Part shown: positions 55,501 through 63,431 of the stretch, one piece after another
Position numbering within the stretch: position 1 is the first letter of the stretch
Layout: the number at the start of each line of letters is the position of its first letter
From: Planctomycetota bacterium
GTDB lineage: Bacteria; Planctomycetota; B15-G4
NCBI GenBank assembly: GCA_029259695.1
Contig: JAJDEQ010000102.1
Coordinates: forward strand, 37,223-101,222
Reading direction: 5' to 3'
DNA length: 64,000 bases
Program-made: the position numbers and the translations under genes
The notes under the pieces: generated by a model
What the model was told of the DNA's origin: nothing
Seen by the model: only the letters and a program-made list of their open reading frames with translations
Database searches by the model: none

Positions 55501-56067
55501 GGCTTCAAGCGCGACGGGTTCCCCGACGTCGGCTGGGCCATCGAGGACGGCTGCATCGTGCACCGCAAGGCGGGGGGCGGCGGCGACATCGTCACCGACG
55601 GCACCTACGGCGACTTCGAGCTGAAGCTCCAGTGGCGCATCAGCCCCGGCGGCAACAGCGGCATCTTCTTCCGGGTCTCCGAGGCGGACGACAGGAACTG
55701 GGTCTGGGAGACCGGCCCGGAGATGCAGGTGCTCGACAACGACCGCCACGCCGACGGCCGCAGCCCGCTCACCTCGGCCGGTGCCAACTACGCCCTGCAC
55801 GCTCCGCCGCGCGACGTGACCCGTCCAGTGGGGTTGTTCAACGACGTGCACCTGATCGTGCGCGGCGGGCGCGTCGAGCACCGGCTCAACGGTGTGACGC
55901 TGCTCGAGTACGACCTGGACAGCGAAGCCTGGGAGCAGCTCGTGGCGGGCAGCAAGTTCTCCGGCATGCCGGGCTACGGGCGCGAACGCTCGGGCCACAT
56001 CGCGCTGCAGGATCACGGCGACCTGGTCTGGTATCGCAACCTCGAGATCCGCCGCCTGGCGCCCTGA
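52552..56067 (+). CDS. Large secreted PA14 / beta-propeller / DUF1080 (3-keto-glycoside hydrolase-type) protein
   Basis: 1171 residues: signal peptide (1-27, ending TVAAQ); an N-terminal beta domain (30-260); an Ala/Gly-rich linker of AAGAAAGAAAG; a PA14 sugar-binding domain (about 335-470, with FRLTSDDGSELWIAGTRVID); a glucose/sorbosone-dehydrogenase-like propeller (about 505-830, GMAFLPDGRLVICTWD, GIGRGPDGAIYVTDNQGDW, RLVWGPDGALYVGGVG); and a C-terminal DUF1080 domain (about 985-1170, WELLFDGETSAGWHGF, ISPGGNSGIFFRV). DUF1080 enzymes cleave 3-keto-glycosides, which fits the upstream Gfo/Idh oxidase. No heme CxxCH is present. The start is GTG with GAAGGAG eight bases upstream. It is co-transcribed with the transporter. 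Confidence 0.9.
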   Translation: MRLRALTVACLLLFAAGAPFAATVAAQERPHDPWVFRSVLDGNARMLTVALHEDLWVAYDTQDGRLHRVWKGDVDFDGAVYTTVHGPQPESRGAGYMEGREAPLWELRRGDTTRTTAARYAGYEIQDDRLLLIWELGFDDGIRLQVKEEPSAEWATETELLRFSRVFTAYGLAEGDQLTLRVTAHIDRAAVRVLRTGDRTLIPFSATPAASEAVPLSLRLPLERLQVPGLARVYLSFYLSEPGGVLSWDELPQALARVEEMRAEVDGLRDVLDRREQPGHVAEPERSAPAAGAAAGAAAGESVASEPEIIEDEATGPREHGVSVRVYAADRSLSALPVLVPGQTPNVSFVAPVLDLDGQAGRGFGLDDEFVTVVDGFIEVTTAGEHGFRLTSDDGSELWIAGTRVIDHGGLHGPEAKDGTLELAAGVHPFQVRHFENGGGERLALAWLPPGADDFELIPTEALSCRAGQVRVTSPGAKQVLLPLERASAGDGSPLLDVHPAFELATVRPDDFQPKVGGMAFLPDGRLVICTWDADGAVYVLDGVQGDDPSAITATRIAAGLAEPLGLEVVDGRIFVLQKQELTELIDTDGDELIDEYRCVSAGWDVTANFHEFAFGLVYRDGFFYANLAVAIEPGGASSKHQPADRGTTIRIDPESGEYTTVARGLRTPNGIGRGPDGAIYVTDNQGDWLPVSKLLRLEHGAFYGSYAVTPAEVARLPVTPPVVWLPQGEIGNSPTEPTAIPGGIGPYAGQMIHGDVTHGGVKRVFVEQVEGARQGAVFRFTQGLEAGVNRLVWGPDGALYVGGVGSTGNWGQTGKQRFGLQRLRYTGAPVFELLAVRAHDDGLELEFTEPLAEGLGWEPAAYRVTQWRYEPTPDYGGPKLDSAELGVVSASPSPDGRRVFLELDGLRAEHVVHVHLAGPFESQAGRTPWTTEAWYTLNRIPRGAPGKVRERPAEPPQNVLTDAERAEGWELLFDGETSAGWHGFKRDGFPDVGWAIEDGCIVHRKAGGGGDIVTDGTYGDFELKLQWRISPGGNSGIFFRVSEADDRNWVWETGPEMQVLDNDRHADGRSPLTSAGANYALHAPPRDVTRPVGLFNDVHLIVRGGRVEHRLNGVTLLEYDLDSEAWEQLVAGSKFSGMPGYGRERSGHIALQDHGDLVWYRNLEIRRLAP

Positions 56068-56251
56068 GGCCGAACCGGCCGGGCGAAGACAGCGGCACGC
56101 CACGAGCCGGGCCGTTGACCGGGAGCCCGTCGCCGCTCACGCTCGCCCGGGACAAGATCCGGTTCGCTGTCGCCGCCGCACGTCTACTGATCCCGTCCGT
56201 TGGTCGATCGCATCCGACGGTCGACCCCGTCCGTCTGCTGAGGAGCACGCC

Positions 56252-57331
56252 ATGGCCCGACCGATGCCGAACCTGTGCCTGGCGATGGCCCTGCTCGCCT
56301 CCGCCGTCGCGGCCCAGTCGCCCTTCGAGCGCATCGACGAGGTCTTCGCGCTCTGGGACAACGACGACACGCCCGGCGTCGCGTTGGGCATCATCCACAA
56401 GGGCGAGTTGCTCTACGCCCGCGGTTACGGCATGGCCAACCTCGAGCACGCCGTGCCGATCTCGTCCAGGACCGTGTTCCGCATCGGCTCCACCAGCAAG
56501 CAATTCACGGCCATGTGCATCGCGCTCCTGGCCCGCGAGGGCAAGCTCGACCTCGACGCCGACGTGCGCACCTACCTGCCCGAGCTGCCCAAGCAGGCCC
56601 CGGCGGTGACGACGCGCCACCTGGTCCACCACACGAGCGGCATCCCCGACTACGTGGGTGTGCTCGTCACCGACGGCATCGAGCTGGCGGACCATGTCGC
56701 TCCGGCCGAGACGCTCGAACGCATCGCGCAACTCGATCAGCTCGAGTTCACGCCGGGCGATCGGCACAGCTACAGCAACAGCAACTACTTCCTCTTGTCG
56801 CAGATCGTGGAACGGGTCAGCGGCCAGACGCTGCGGGAGTACGCCCACGAGAACATCTTCGCGCCGCTGGGCATGGAGCAGACCCACTTCCACGACCAGT
56901 ACGATGAGATCGTGCCGTTGCGCGCCGACGGTCACGAACCCCACGTGGGGCACCCCAGTGGTTGGAAGATCTCCAACACCCGCTGGGAGCAGGTGGGCGA
57001 CGGGGGCGTGTTCACCTCCGTCGAGGACATGGCTAGGTGGGACGCCAACTTCTACGACAACCGCCTGGGCGGCGGCGGTCCGGAGCTGATCGAGATGGTG
57101 CTCACGCCCGGGCGCCTCAACGACGACAGCGAGTTGGCCTACGCCTTCGGGCTCACCCGCGGCGACTTCATGGGGCACCCGGCGGTGTCCCACGGCGGAG
57201 GCTGGGTGGGCTTCCGGGCCGAGATGATGCGCCTGCCGGACCAGCGGCTCACGGTGATCGCGCTGTCCAACTGCGCCGTGGTGAACCCCACCGCCATGTG
57301 CGCCGAGGTGGCGCGCCTGTTGCTGCCGTAG
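56252..57331 (+). CDS. Secreted class C beta-lactamase-fold serine hydrolase
   Basis: 359 residues with a signal peptide (1-21, ending VAAQ) and a complete serine-hydrolase (PBP4*/EstB-type) core: S80-TS-K83 in FRIGSTSKQF, the YSN element in HSYSNSNYFLL, and the HGG element in VSHGGGWVG. Substrates of such proteins are esters, D-amino-acid peptides or lactams; no antibiotic resistance can be claimed. AGGAG precedes the ATG. The codons for the final RLLLP and the stop are the first copy of a 21-bp tandem repeat that runs past the gene. It stands alone upstream of the GntR-ABC operon. Confidence 0.93.
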   Translation: MARPMPNLCLAMALLASAVAAQSPFERIDEVFALWDNDDTPGVALGIIHKGELLYARGYGMANLEHAVPISSRTVFRIGSTSKQFTAMCIALLAREGKLDLDADVRTYLPELPKQAPAVTTRHLVHHTSGIPDYVGVLVTDGIELADHVAPAETLERIAQLDQLEFTPGDRHSYSNSNYFLLSQIVERVSGQTLREYAHENIFAPLGMEQTHFHDQYDEIVPLRADGHEPHVGHPSGWKISNTRWEQVGDGGVFTSVEDMARWDANFYDNRLGGGGPELIEMVLTPGRLNDDSELAYAFGLTRGDFMGHPAVSHGGGWVGFRAEMMRLPDQRLTVIALSNCAVVNPTAMCAEVARLLLP

Positions 57332-57438
57332 GGGCGCCTGTTGCTGTTGTAGGGACGCCTGGTGCTGCCGTAGGGGCGCGTGTTGCTGTTGTCGCGGCGC
57401 GTGTTGCTCCCGTAGGGGCGCCAATTGCTCCCGTAGGG
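57313..57438. repeat. 21-bp tandem repeat, six copies, beginning inside a coding end
   Basis: Six 21-bp units (57313-57333, 57334-57354, 57355-57375, 57376-57396, 57397-57417, 57418-57438), each starting with (G/A)CGC and most ending CCGTAGGG. The first copy encodes the last residues (RLLLP) and TAG stop of the serine hydrolase; the others repeat the same stop in the same frame. The unit is a multiple of three, so it looks like a duplicated gene end that expanded by slippage. Confidence 0.92.
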
Positions 57439-57504
57439 ACAGCCGGCCCGGAGTTCTCGAGGCGCGAGGTCCGCTCCCGTCGCAGCCACGCCATCAGCAG
57501 GGGC

Positions 57505-57544
57505 TTGACGGACCGTCAACTGTTCTGTTTGATATAGAACAGTT
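57505..57544 (+). promoter_or_regulatory. Promoter with perfect palindromic operator for the GntR operon
   Basis: AACTGTTCT (57518-57526), nine-base spacer, AGAACAGTT (57536-57544) is a perfect inverted repeat, and AT-rich in very GC-rich DNA. TTGACG (57505-57510) is a good -35, and TTTGAT (57528-57533, 17-base spacing) a fair -10 lying inside the spacer. A repressor bound to the palindrome would block RNA polymerase. The first gene, a GntR-family regulator 54 bp downstream, is the obvious candidate, giving self-repression of the operon. Confidence 0.75.
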
Positions 57545-57597
57545 AGATCAGTGAGCGGCGGCCCGGGGGCTCGCCGACGACCGTTCGGAGGGTTTCC

Positions 57598-58056
57598 GTG
57601 CTGTTCCAGGTCGATGCCCATGCTGCCGAGCCGATCTTCGAGCAGATCGTGTTCCAGGTGAAGGGCGGGGTGGCCCAGGGCGAGCTGGCGGCGGGGGACC
57701 GGCTGCCGTCGGTGCGTGATCTGGCCCGCCGGCTGAGCGTGAACCCCAACACGGTCATCAAGGCCTACGACACGCTGCACCGTGAAGGGGTGATCGTGCG
57801 CCGGCAGGGCGCCGGCTGCTTCGTCAGCGACGCGCCCAGCGGTCTGGCCGACGCCGAGCGGGCGCGGCAGCTCGACCAGCTCGTGGAGCGCACGGTGACC
57901 GAGGCCTTTCACCTCGGCTTCGGCGCCGGCGAGATCCGGGAGGCAGTGGACCGGCATGTGAAGTCGGTGCGCTTCCCGGGCAAGAACCCGGGCAAGAACC
58001 CGCACAAGAACCCAGGCAAGAACAAGAACGCCAACAAGAAGAGGAGCTCGGCATGA
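57598..58056 (+). CDS. GntR-family (YtrA-type) transcriptional regulator
   Basis: 152 residues. The winged HTH is LPSVRDLARRLSVNPNTVIKAYDTLHREGVIVRRQG, exact for the YtrA subgroup, which controls ABC transporters for antibiotics or envelope stress. There is no large ligand-binding domain; the C-terminus is a short helix and a repetitive basic tail (PGKNPGKNPHKNPGKN) encoded by tandem 12-base units. Start is GTG; a good operator lies 54 bp upstream. Its stop overlaps the ABC ATPase start by four bases. Confidence 0.93.
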   Translation: MLFQVDAHAAEPIFEQIVFQVKGGVAQGELAAGDRLPSVRDLARRLSVNPNTVIKAYDTLHREGVIVRRQGAGCFVSDAPSGLADAERARQLDQLVERTVTEAFHLGFGAGEIREAVDRHVKSVRFPGKNPGKNPHKNPGKNKNANKKRSSA

Positions 58057-59018
58057 GTGCGCCGATCGAGTTCGATCGCATCCACCGCTCCTTCGCGGGC
58101 GAGTCCGTTCTGTCCGGCCTGAGCCTCTCGGTTCAGCCCGGCGAGGTCTACGCCCTGCTGGGGCGCAACGGCTCGGGCAAGACCACGGCCCTGCGCATCC
58201 TGTTGGGCATGTTGCAGCCCATGGCGGGGCGTAGCGCGATCCTGGGCGTCGACAGCGGCGCGCTGGACGGCGCGCTGCGCGAGCGCATCGGCTACGTGGG
58301 GGAGGGGCACCAGCTCGAGCACTCTCGCACGGTCAAGCGCACGCTCGACTACGAGCAGGCGACGCGCGGCCGCTTCGACCGTGCCGCGGCGGCGGCCCGG
58401 CTGGGAGATCTCGGTGTTCCGCTGAAGCAGTCGGTCAAGAAGCTGTCACGCGGGCAGCGGGCACAGCTGGCCCTGGTGCTGGCGCTCGCCGGTCGCCCCG
58501 AGGTGCTCGTGTTCGACGATCCGGGGCTGGGCCTCGACGTCGTCATGCGCAGGGAGTTGCTCGATGCGATGATCGACCTGCTCGCCGAGGGCGGCACCAC
58601 GGTGCTGTTCTCCACCCACGTCATGGCGGACGTGGAGCGTCTGGCCGACCGCGTGGGCGTGCTGCACCAGGGCAGTCTGCTCGTGGACGCCAGCGTCGAT
58701 GACCTGCGCACGCGCGTCACCCGGCGTTTCGTGCGACCGGCGCGGGCCGATGGCAGCGCCGCCTTCGACGGGACGCGCGTCCCCCGATTGCTGGCCGCGC
58801 GCACGCTGCCGGACGGGGTGGAGGTGACCCTGCTCGACGCCGCCGAAGACCAGCTCCAGCTGCTCTCCGCCCAGGGGCGGGTGTCCGATCCGACGCCGCT
58901 CTCGCTCGAGGACCTGTTCGTCGCGCTCACCGCGGCCGAGGGGCCGAGGGGCAGCTTCCATGCAACGGGCGCCGCGTTGTCGCGAGCCCCCGAACCCGCG
59001 CTGGAGATCTCGTCATGA
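58053..59018 (+). CDS. ABC transporter ATP-binding protein (YtrB-type)
   Basis: 321 residues. Walker A GRNGSGKTTALR, signature LSRGQRAQLALVLAL, Walker B VLVFDDPGLGLD and the switch His in FSTHVMADVERLADR. The residue after the Walker B aspartate is Asp where Glu is usual (FDDPG), which may slow ATP hydrolysis; the YtrB group often shows this. A C-terminal domain of 100 residues (PLSLEDLFVALTAAEG) is typical of this subgroup. The ATGA overlap with the permease gene and with GntR points to a single transcript. Probably exports or regulates an envelope-active compound. Confidence 0.93.
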   Translation: MSAPIEFDRIHRSFAGESVLSGLSLSVQPGEVYALLGRNGSGKTTALRILLGMLQPMAGRSAILGVDSGALDGALRERIGYVGEGHQLEHSRTVKRTLDYEQATRGRFDRAAAAARLGDLGVPLKQSVKKLSRGQRAQLALVLALAGRPEVLVFDDPGLGLDVVMRRELLDAMIDLLAEGGTTVLFSTHVMADVERLADRVGVLHQGSLLVDASVDDLRTRVTRRFVRPARADGSAAFDGTRVPRLLAARTLPDGVEVTLLDAAEDQLQLLSAQGRVSDPTPLSLEDLFVALTAAEGPRGSFHATGAALSRAPEPALEISS

Positions 59019-61048
59019 CCCATCAGCCGTCGACCGCTCGTTTCGTGCGCGTGCTGGCACCCGAGTTCGTGCCCGCGCTGCTGATCCTGCTCGTGATCTT
59101 CCTCGCGGCGATCGACTCCGGCCTCGCCGAGGATTGGGTGCTGCCCCCGGGCCAGCTGGCCAGGGGTTGGGTCGGCGCGTGCATGTGGGCCGGCTTCCTG
59201 CTGGGACTGGTCCAGGGTGGCTGGGAGCGCTTCACGACGACCGCCGACTACGTGCGCCACCGGGGCATGGGGCTGCGGCGCATGGACCTGCTCACCACGG
59301 GCCTGTCCTGCGCGACCCTCGCACTCGCGGCGGCCGTGGGCGTCGGCATCCGGTTGGGCTGGAACGCGTGGTCCGATCCCAACGCGGGCGCCGCCGACTG
59401 GAGCCGCATCGGGTGGCTCGTCGGCCTGGGGCTGACCGGGCTGCAGGGCTTCGCCATCGCCATGTGGTCGATCCGCTTGCGGGCCGGCGCGGGGCTGCGC
59501 TTCGCGTTGGGTGTGGCGGGCGTGTTCGCGCTGTTCCAGGTCGCCGCGTTCACATCGCCGGCGGACCTGGGCTGGGCACTGTTCCTGTCGGTCCAGCTCG
59601 TGATCACGATTCCGCTGCTGGTGCTGGCCGAGCGCAGTTGGTTGCAGGGCACGGACACCGACCTGCCGTTGCCGCGGGGGGACGCGCTGGTCCAGTCGCC
59701 GGTCGCGTGCGCGGTCGGCGCACTGGGCGCGTGTCTGTTGGCGTGGAGCATCCAGGGCGGGCTGCATGCCCGCTGGGTCGAGCACGCGGTGGGGATCGTG
59801 CGGACGTCCGACCGGGAGTGGATCCTGGGGGGCGACGACACCGGCACCGGCGTCGGCGCGACCGGCGGCGGGGAACTGGCGCGCGTGGATGCCCAGGGAA
59901 GCTGGCTCACGCCCGACGGCCGGCCCAGTGAACGACGAGTCACGCTGGAGGGCAGCACATTCTTCTCCCCCGTGCTCGCGCACTGGAAGGCGAGTCGTGT
60001 GCCCGCGCTGCAGCACGCCATCGAACTGGGCCGCTACAGCTACCAGGGCTCGATCCGCGTCGGCGGGCCCTGGGAGATCCTGTCGCGGACCGCTGACGAG
60101 CAGAGCTACCTCGATCGCAGCACGGGTCTGGTCCACGCGGTCTTCCTGGCCTCGGAGTCGCGCGCTCGGGGGCGTCGCGAGGTCTTCGACACCCGTGGCC
60201 CCGTGGTGGAGGAGCGCGCGCCGGCACCCTTCCCGGCCCAAGTCGAGATCCTCGGGCCCGTGTCGGTCACCAGTTCGCACGCACAGGTGTTGTTGGGCGA
60301 CCGGCGCCGCGGGGAGCTGTGGGCCTTTGGCATGGGGGCGGATGGGGCGCAGTTGCAAGCGCTCGCCCTGCCCGACGGGGATCCCGGTTACAGCGGCTGG
60401 GACCTCGGGACGAACAGCACCCGCCCGCTGGTGGTGGAGGGGGCACGGGCTGCGTACGAGTGGGACGGTGAGCAGTTCCATGCGCTGGCGGGCGAATCCC
60501 TCGCGGCCTGGGAGCGCTACCGCGCGGCGGCGGACCTCGTTCCACAGGTCGAGATCGATCGCCCCGACCCGGTGGCGTTTCGCGTGGGCATCGTCGAGCC
60601 TGCGTCGGGAGTCGAGTTGTTCCAGCACGAGTACGGGGCGCGCGGGGGTGTGCAGGGAGCACGTGAGGACGGCATGCAGTTGCTGAGCCTGCTGCGACCG
60701 CCGCTGCTGCTGCTCGCGTCGCACGCCGGACTGGGGCCCGACGACATGCCCCATCAGGCCACGTTCGAGCGGGCCTTCTTCCTCGATCCGCTCGTCGCGC
60801 ACGGGAAGCGCCCCGGGCTCGTCGCGCTGGCCTGGGGCCTCGTCATCGTGCTCGCCGCCTGGACCGCGTGGCGCCTGCGCCGCTGGCCCGTGTCGACGGA
60901 TCGGGTCGGGATGTGGGTGTTGCTCGTCCTGCTGTTGGGGCCCACCGCGTTCCTGGTCGGCCTGGGACTCGAGACGCGGCGTGCATGGCGCCAGGTGCCG
61001 GTGAGCGAGCCGCTGCCCCCAGCCCGACCGCTGATCCAGACCGCGTGA
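59015..61048 (+). CDS. ABC-2-like permease with large extracytoplasmic domain
   Basis: 677 residues. The first 245 carry about six membrane helices (FVPALLILLVIFLAAIDSG, WAGFLLGLVQGGWERF, FALGVAGVFALFQVAAF, LVITIPLLVLAERSW and others). Residues about 265-595 form a large soluble domain with no membrane segment, of mixed beta content (EWILGGDDTGTG, LLGDRRRGELWAFGMG), perhaps a propeller. Two more helices follow at about 605-655 (PGLVALAWGLVIVLAAWTAW, MWVLLVLLLGPTAFLVGLGL). It forms the transporter with the upstream ATPase. A permease with an inserted sensor-like domain is unusual; the substrate is not known. Confidence 0.78.
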   Translation: MTHQPSTARFVRVLAPEFVPALLILLVIFLAAIDSGLAEDWVLPPGQLARGWVGACMWAGFLLGLVQGGWERFTTTADYVRHRGMGLRRMDLLTTGLSCATLALAAAVGVGIRLGWNAWSDPNAGAADWSRIGWLVGLGLTGLQGFAIAMWSIRLRAGAGLRFALGVAGVFALFQVAAFTSPADLGWALFLSVQLVITIPLLVLAERSWLQGTDTDLPLPRGDALVQSPVACAVGALGACLLAWSIQGGLHARWVEHAVGIVRTSDREWILGGDDTGTGVGATGGGELARVDAQGSWLTPDGRPSERRVTLEGSTFFSPVLAHWKASRVPALQHAIELGRYSYQGSIRVGGPWEILSRTADEQSYLDRSTGLVHAVFLASESRARGRREVFDTRGPVVEERAPAPFPAQVEILGPVSVTSSHAQVLLGDRRRGELWAFGMGADGAQLQALALPDGDPGYSGWDLGTNSTRPLVVEGARAAYEWDGEQFHALAGESLAAWERYRAAADLVPQVEIDRPDPVAFRVGIVEPASGVELFQHEYGARGGVQGAREDGMQLLSLLRPPLLLLASHAGLGPDDMPHQATFERAFFLDPLVAHGKRPGLVALAWGLVIVLAAWTAWRLRRWPVSTDRVGMWVLLVLLLGPTAFLVGLGLETRRAWRQVPVSEPLPPARPLIQTA

Positions 61049-61072
61049 CGGAGTGAGCGGTCGGCCGTGGCG

Positions 61073-61762
61073 TCAGCTCTGCGGTGTGCCGTGGGAGTAC
61101 TGGCGCACGCCGTGGCGCACGTAGGCGGCGGTGCTGAGCGTCACCAGCGCGGCGGTGAGGACGAACAGCGGCTGCAACACGCGCGGGCCCTGCCCCGCCG
61201 TGATCAGTGCGAGCAACAGGAACACGAGCACGCTGGCCGTCTTGCCGTGGACGTGGTGTTCGGCATCCACGGCCCCGCGCCGCCGCCGCACCGCGAACCA
61301 GCCGGCCGCCAGCAGCAGGTCACGTCCGAGGATCACGGCCAGGAACCACAGCGGCACCTGCTCGAACGACGGTCCGCGGCTGAAGGTGAAGAAGACCAGC
61401 AGTCCCACCTGGGCCAGCTTGTCGGCGACCGCGTCGAGCATGGCCCCGAAGGCCCTCGCCAGGCCGTGGCGCCCGGCCAGGTAGCCGTCGATCACGTCGG
61501 ACAGGCCGATGCTGCCCAGGGTCACGAGCGCGCCGGTGCGCAGGACGCTCACGTCGTCGCCGACGCGGCCGTTGCGCTGGCACTCGGCGGCGATCAACAC
61601 GAACACGGGCACCAGCACGATGCGCAGCACGCTGATCGCGTTGGGGAGCCAGCGCGGCCAGCGTCCGTCGGGAGCCGGGGGCTCGGTGCGCGCCGCCCCG
61701 GCTTGCGCAGTCCGGTCGCGCGCGGTGCGGTCTGCTAGCGGCTGATCGTGAGCGGATGACAT
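61073..61762 (-). CDS. CDP-alcohol phosphatidyltransferase
   Basis: 229-residue membrane enzyme of phospholipid synthesis that transfers a phosphatidyl group from CDP-diacylglycerol to an alcohol. The N-terminus starts WLPNAISVLRIVLVPVFVL (like PgsA). The signature DGx2ARx8Gx3Dx3D appears as DVIDGYLAG-RHGLARAFGAMLDAVADK: all four Asp/Gly positions are kept but the conserved Arg after Ala is Gly, and Pro in LDPVADK is Ala. About six hydrophobic spans. The ATG at 61762 begins a Pro/Ala-rich soluble leader of 37 residues. It converges with the permease gene. Substrate alcohol unclear. Confidence 0.88.
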   Translation of the reverse strand: MSSAHDQPLADRTARDRTAQAGAARTEPPAPDGRWPRWLPNAISVLRIVLVPVFVLIAAECQRNGRVGDDVSVLRTGALVTLGSIGLSDVIDGYLAGRHGLARAFGAMLDAVADKLAQVGLLVFFTFSRGPSFEQVPLWFLAVILGRDLLLAAGWFAVRRRRGAVDAEHHVHGKTASVLVFLLLALITAGQGPRVLQPLFVLTAALVTLSTAAYVRHGVRQYSHGTPQS

Positions 61763-61910
61763 GCTGCGTCCTGATCCGAGGTCGGTCGCCGGCGTGGAGC
61801 GCCTGCGACCTCCGGCCGCAGTGTAGCCAGACGGGCACGCCCCGGTTGGGTGGCGAGCGGCAGGTCGGTGTGGCGTCGTGCGCAAGTCCCGCCCGGCGGC
61901 CGGTGCGCAT

Positions 61911-63431
61911 TCAGAGCGGCTCGATCGACTCGACGTAGAAGGCGTGGGCCCCGGGCCTGTCGGGCAGCGTCGCGGTGCGCTGCGCTTGCAGGACCACGTC
62001 CAGGGCGGCACCCACCGGCACGTCGTCGGGCAAGGGGCATTCGATGCGGGCGCGCAGCGAGCCATCGGCTGCGCTCAGGCTGCCGTCCAGTGCGGCCAGG
62101 CCCAGCACGCCCACGGCCCGAGTGCCGCCCGAGGGCGACGGAATCGAGACCGTCACCTCCAGCGGGTAGAGCGACGGGGCCCCCTCCACGCCGCGCAGTG
62201 TCACGGCGAGCTTGCGCGCACCCTCCGGTCGACGCACGAGGATCGTGCCAGCCCGCCGCATGAGCCCCGTGTCGGCGTCGCCCGGCCCCGCGAACTGAGC
62301 CTGCGCCTTGCCCGACGGCTCGTAGCGCTCGGGGATGCGTTCGATGGTCGCGTCGATCAGGAGCTTCTCGGTGAGCGCGGCCCAACTACCGGCCGGTGCG
62401 CGGCGATGGGGCGTGAGCATGGGCACGTTCACCGGCTCACCGTCGGGGCCTTCCACGCTGCGGTCCTCGCCGGCGAGTCGCGGCCAGGCGAGGAGTTGCG
62501 CCATGGCGTCGTAGACCATGCGTCCGAACACGCGGTTGGCGATGGGGTTGGCGTGGCCCCACGGTGGCGGGTTGCGCCAGGCCGGCGCCGTGTACGCCCG
62601 CGGCGCCACGAGGTAGGGAGTGGTGAGCCCCGCCTGGGCCATGTGGTGGTGCACGAAGGGCTCGTCCCAGCGTCCGGCGAACCACAGCAGCAGGGGCACG
62701 TTCCGTTGTCGCAGTCGGCGCTCGGCGTCGAGCAGGGTGTCGAAGTTGGCGCGCCAGCGGGCGCGGAAGCGGTACGAGTCGACGTGAAGCAAGCGGTAGC
62801 GCACCGAGTGGACGTCGCCGAACTCGTCCTTGCGCACGCCGTAGGTGGTGAGCGACCCGTTGGGCAGCACCCGGCCGATGCTGTCGTGATCGTTGCTCAT
62901 GGGGCAGATCACGACGGCGTCAGGTTGCAGGCGGTCGAAGAAGAACCACAACGCGGCGAGCCCGGCCTTCACGTTGTAGCCGGGAAGCGCCAGGGTCCAC
63001 GCCTCGACGCTGCGCCCTGCGTGGCGATCGGCCATGCGTCCGAACACGGCCGGTAACGAGGCGTACTCGCTCACGCCGAGGCCGAAGGTCCAGGAGTCGC
63101 CGACGAAGACCACGCGGAACGTGCCCGGCGGCTTGGGCACCGGGCCGGTCCGATAGCCGAGCTCATTGGTGGTGAAACGGTCGTCCCAGGCCTCGATCTC
63201 GGCGTCGGGGTGCAGCGTGTAGCCGATCTCCGGTTCGAACCAGGCGGTCTGGTGCACGCCCGGGCTGAGCACGGCGAGTTCGGCGGCCAGCGCCTGGCGC
63301 TCCTCGGATGTGAGCCGCTCCAGTGCGGGTGTGACCCGCCGGGCGCCATACCAGCCGATGGCGCAGATCAGCGCTGCAGCGCTCGCGAGGAGCGCGACGA
63401 CGACGGCGACGCGGCGCGACGGGGGGGGCAT
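61911..63431 (-). CDS. Membrane-anchored SGNH/GDSL-like protein
   Basis: 506 residues with one N-terminal membrane helix (VAVVVALLASAAALICAIGWYGA) and an extracytoplasmic region. FVGDSWTFGLGV (about residues 105-116) is the GDS block of SGNH hydrolases with nucleophile Ser; CPMSNDHDSIG gives a block III-like Asn. A block V Asp-x-x-His pair is not clear. The final 130 residues look like a beta-sandwich. It may be an esterase acting on an exported lipid or polysaccharide. Start is the ATG at 63431; another ATG 15 codons upstream (63476) has GGGAGGT farther back. It follows the CDP-alcohol transferase gene in the opposite reading order with 148 bp between. Confidence 0.78.
   Translation of the reverse strand: MPPPSRRVAVVVALLASAAALICAIGWYGARRVTPALERLTSEERQALAAELAVLSPGVHQTAWFEPEIGYTLHPDAEIEAWDDRFTTNELGYRTGPVPKPPGTFRVVFVGDSWTFGLGVSEYASLPAVFGRMADRHAGRSVEAWTLALPGYNVKAGLAALWFFFDRLQPDAVVICPMSNDHDSIGRVLPNGSLTTYGVRKDEFGDVHSVRYRLLHVDSYRFRARWRANFDTLLDAERRLRQRNVPLLLWFAGRWDEPFVHHHMAQAGLTTPYLVAPRAYTAPAWRNPPPWGHANPIANRVFGRMVYDAMAQLLAWPRLAGEDRSVEGPDGEPVNVPMLTPHRRAPAGSWAALTEKLLIDATIERIPERYEPSGKAQAQFAGPGDADTGLMRRAGTILVRRPEGARKLAVTLRGVEGAPSLYPLEVTVSIPSPSGGTRAVGVLGLAALDGSLSAADGSLRARIECPLPDDVPVGAALDVVLQAQRTATLPDRPGAHAFYVESIEPL

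Noticed and set aside
56252..57331. Beta-lactamase resistance gene
   Set aside because: The SxxK, YSN and HGG motifs are shared by many esterases and peptidases; no resistance-type neighbours, so only the fold is claimed.
57139..58005. Minus-strand frame with RPYGSN-like heptad repeats
   Set aside because: It is the 21-bp tandem repeat read backwards, between antisense of the serine hydrolase and of GntR; no ribosome site or homology.
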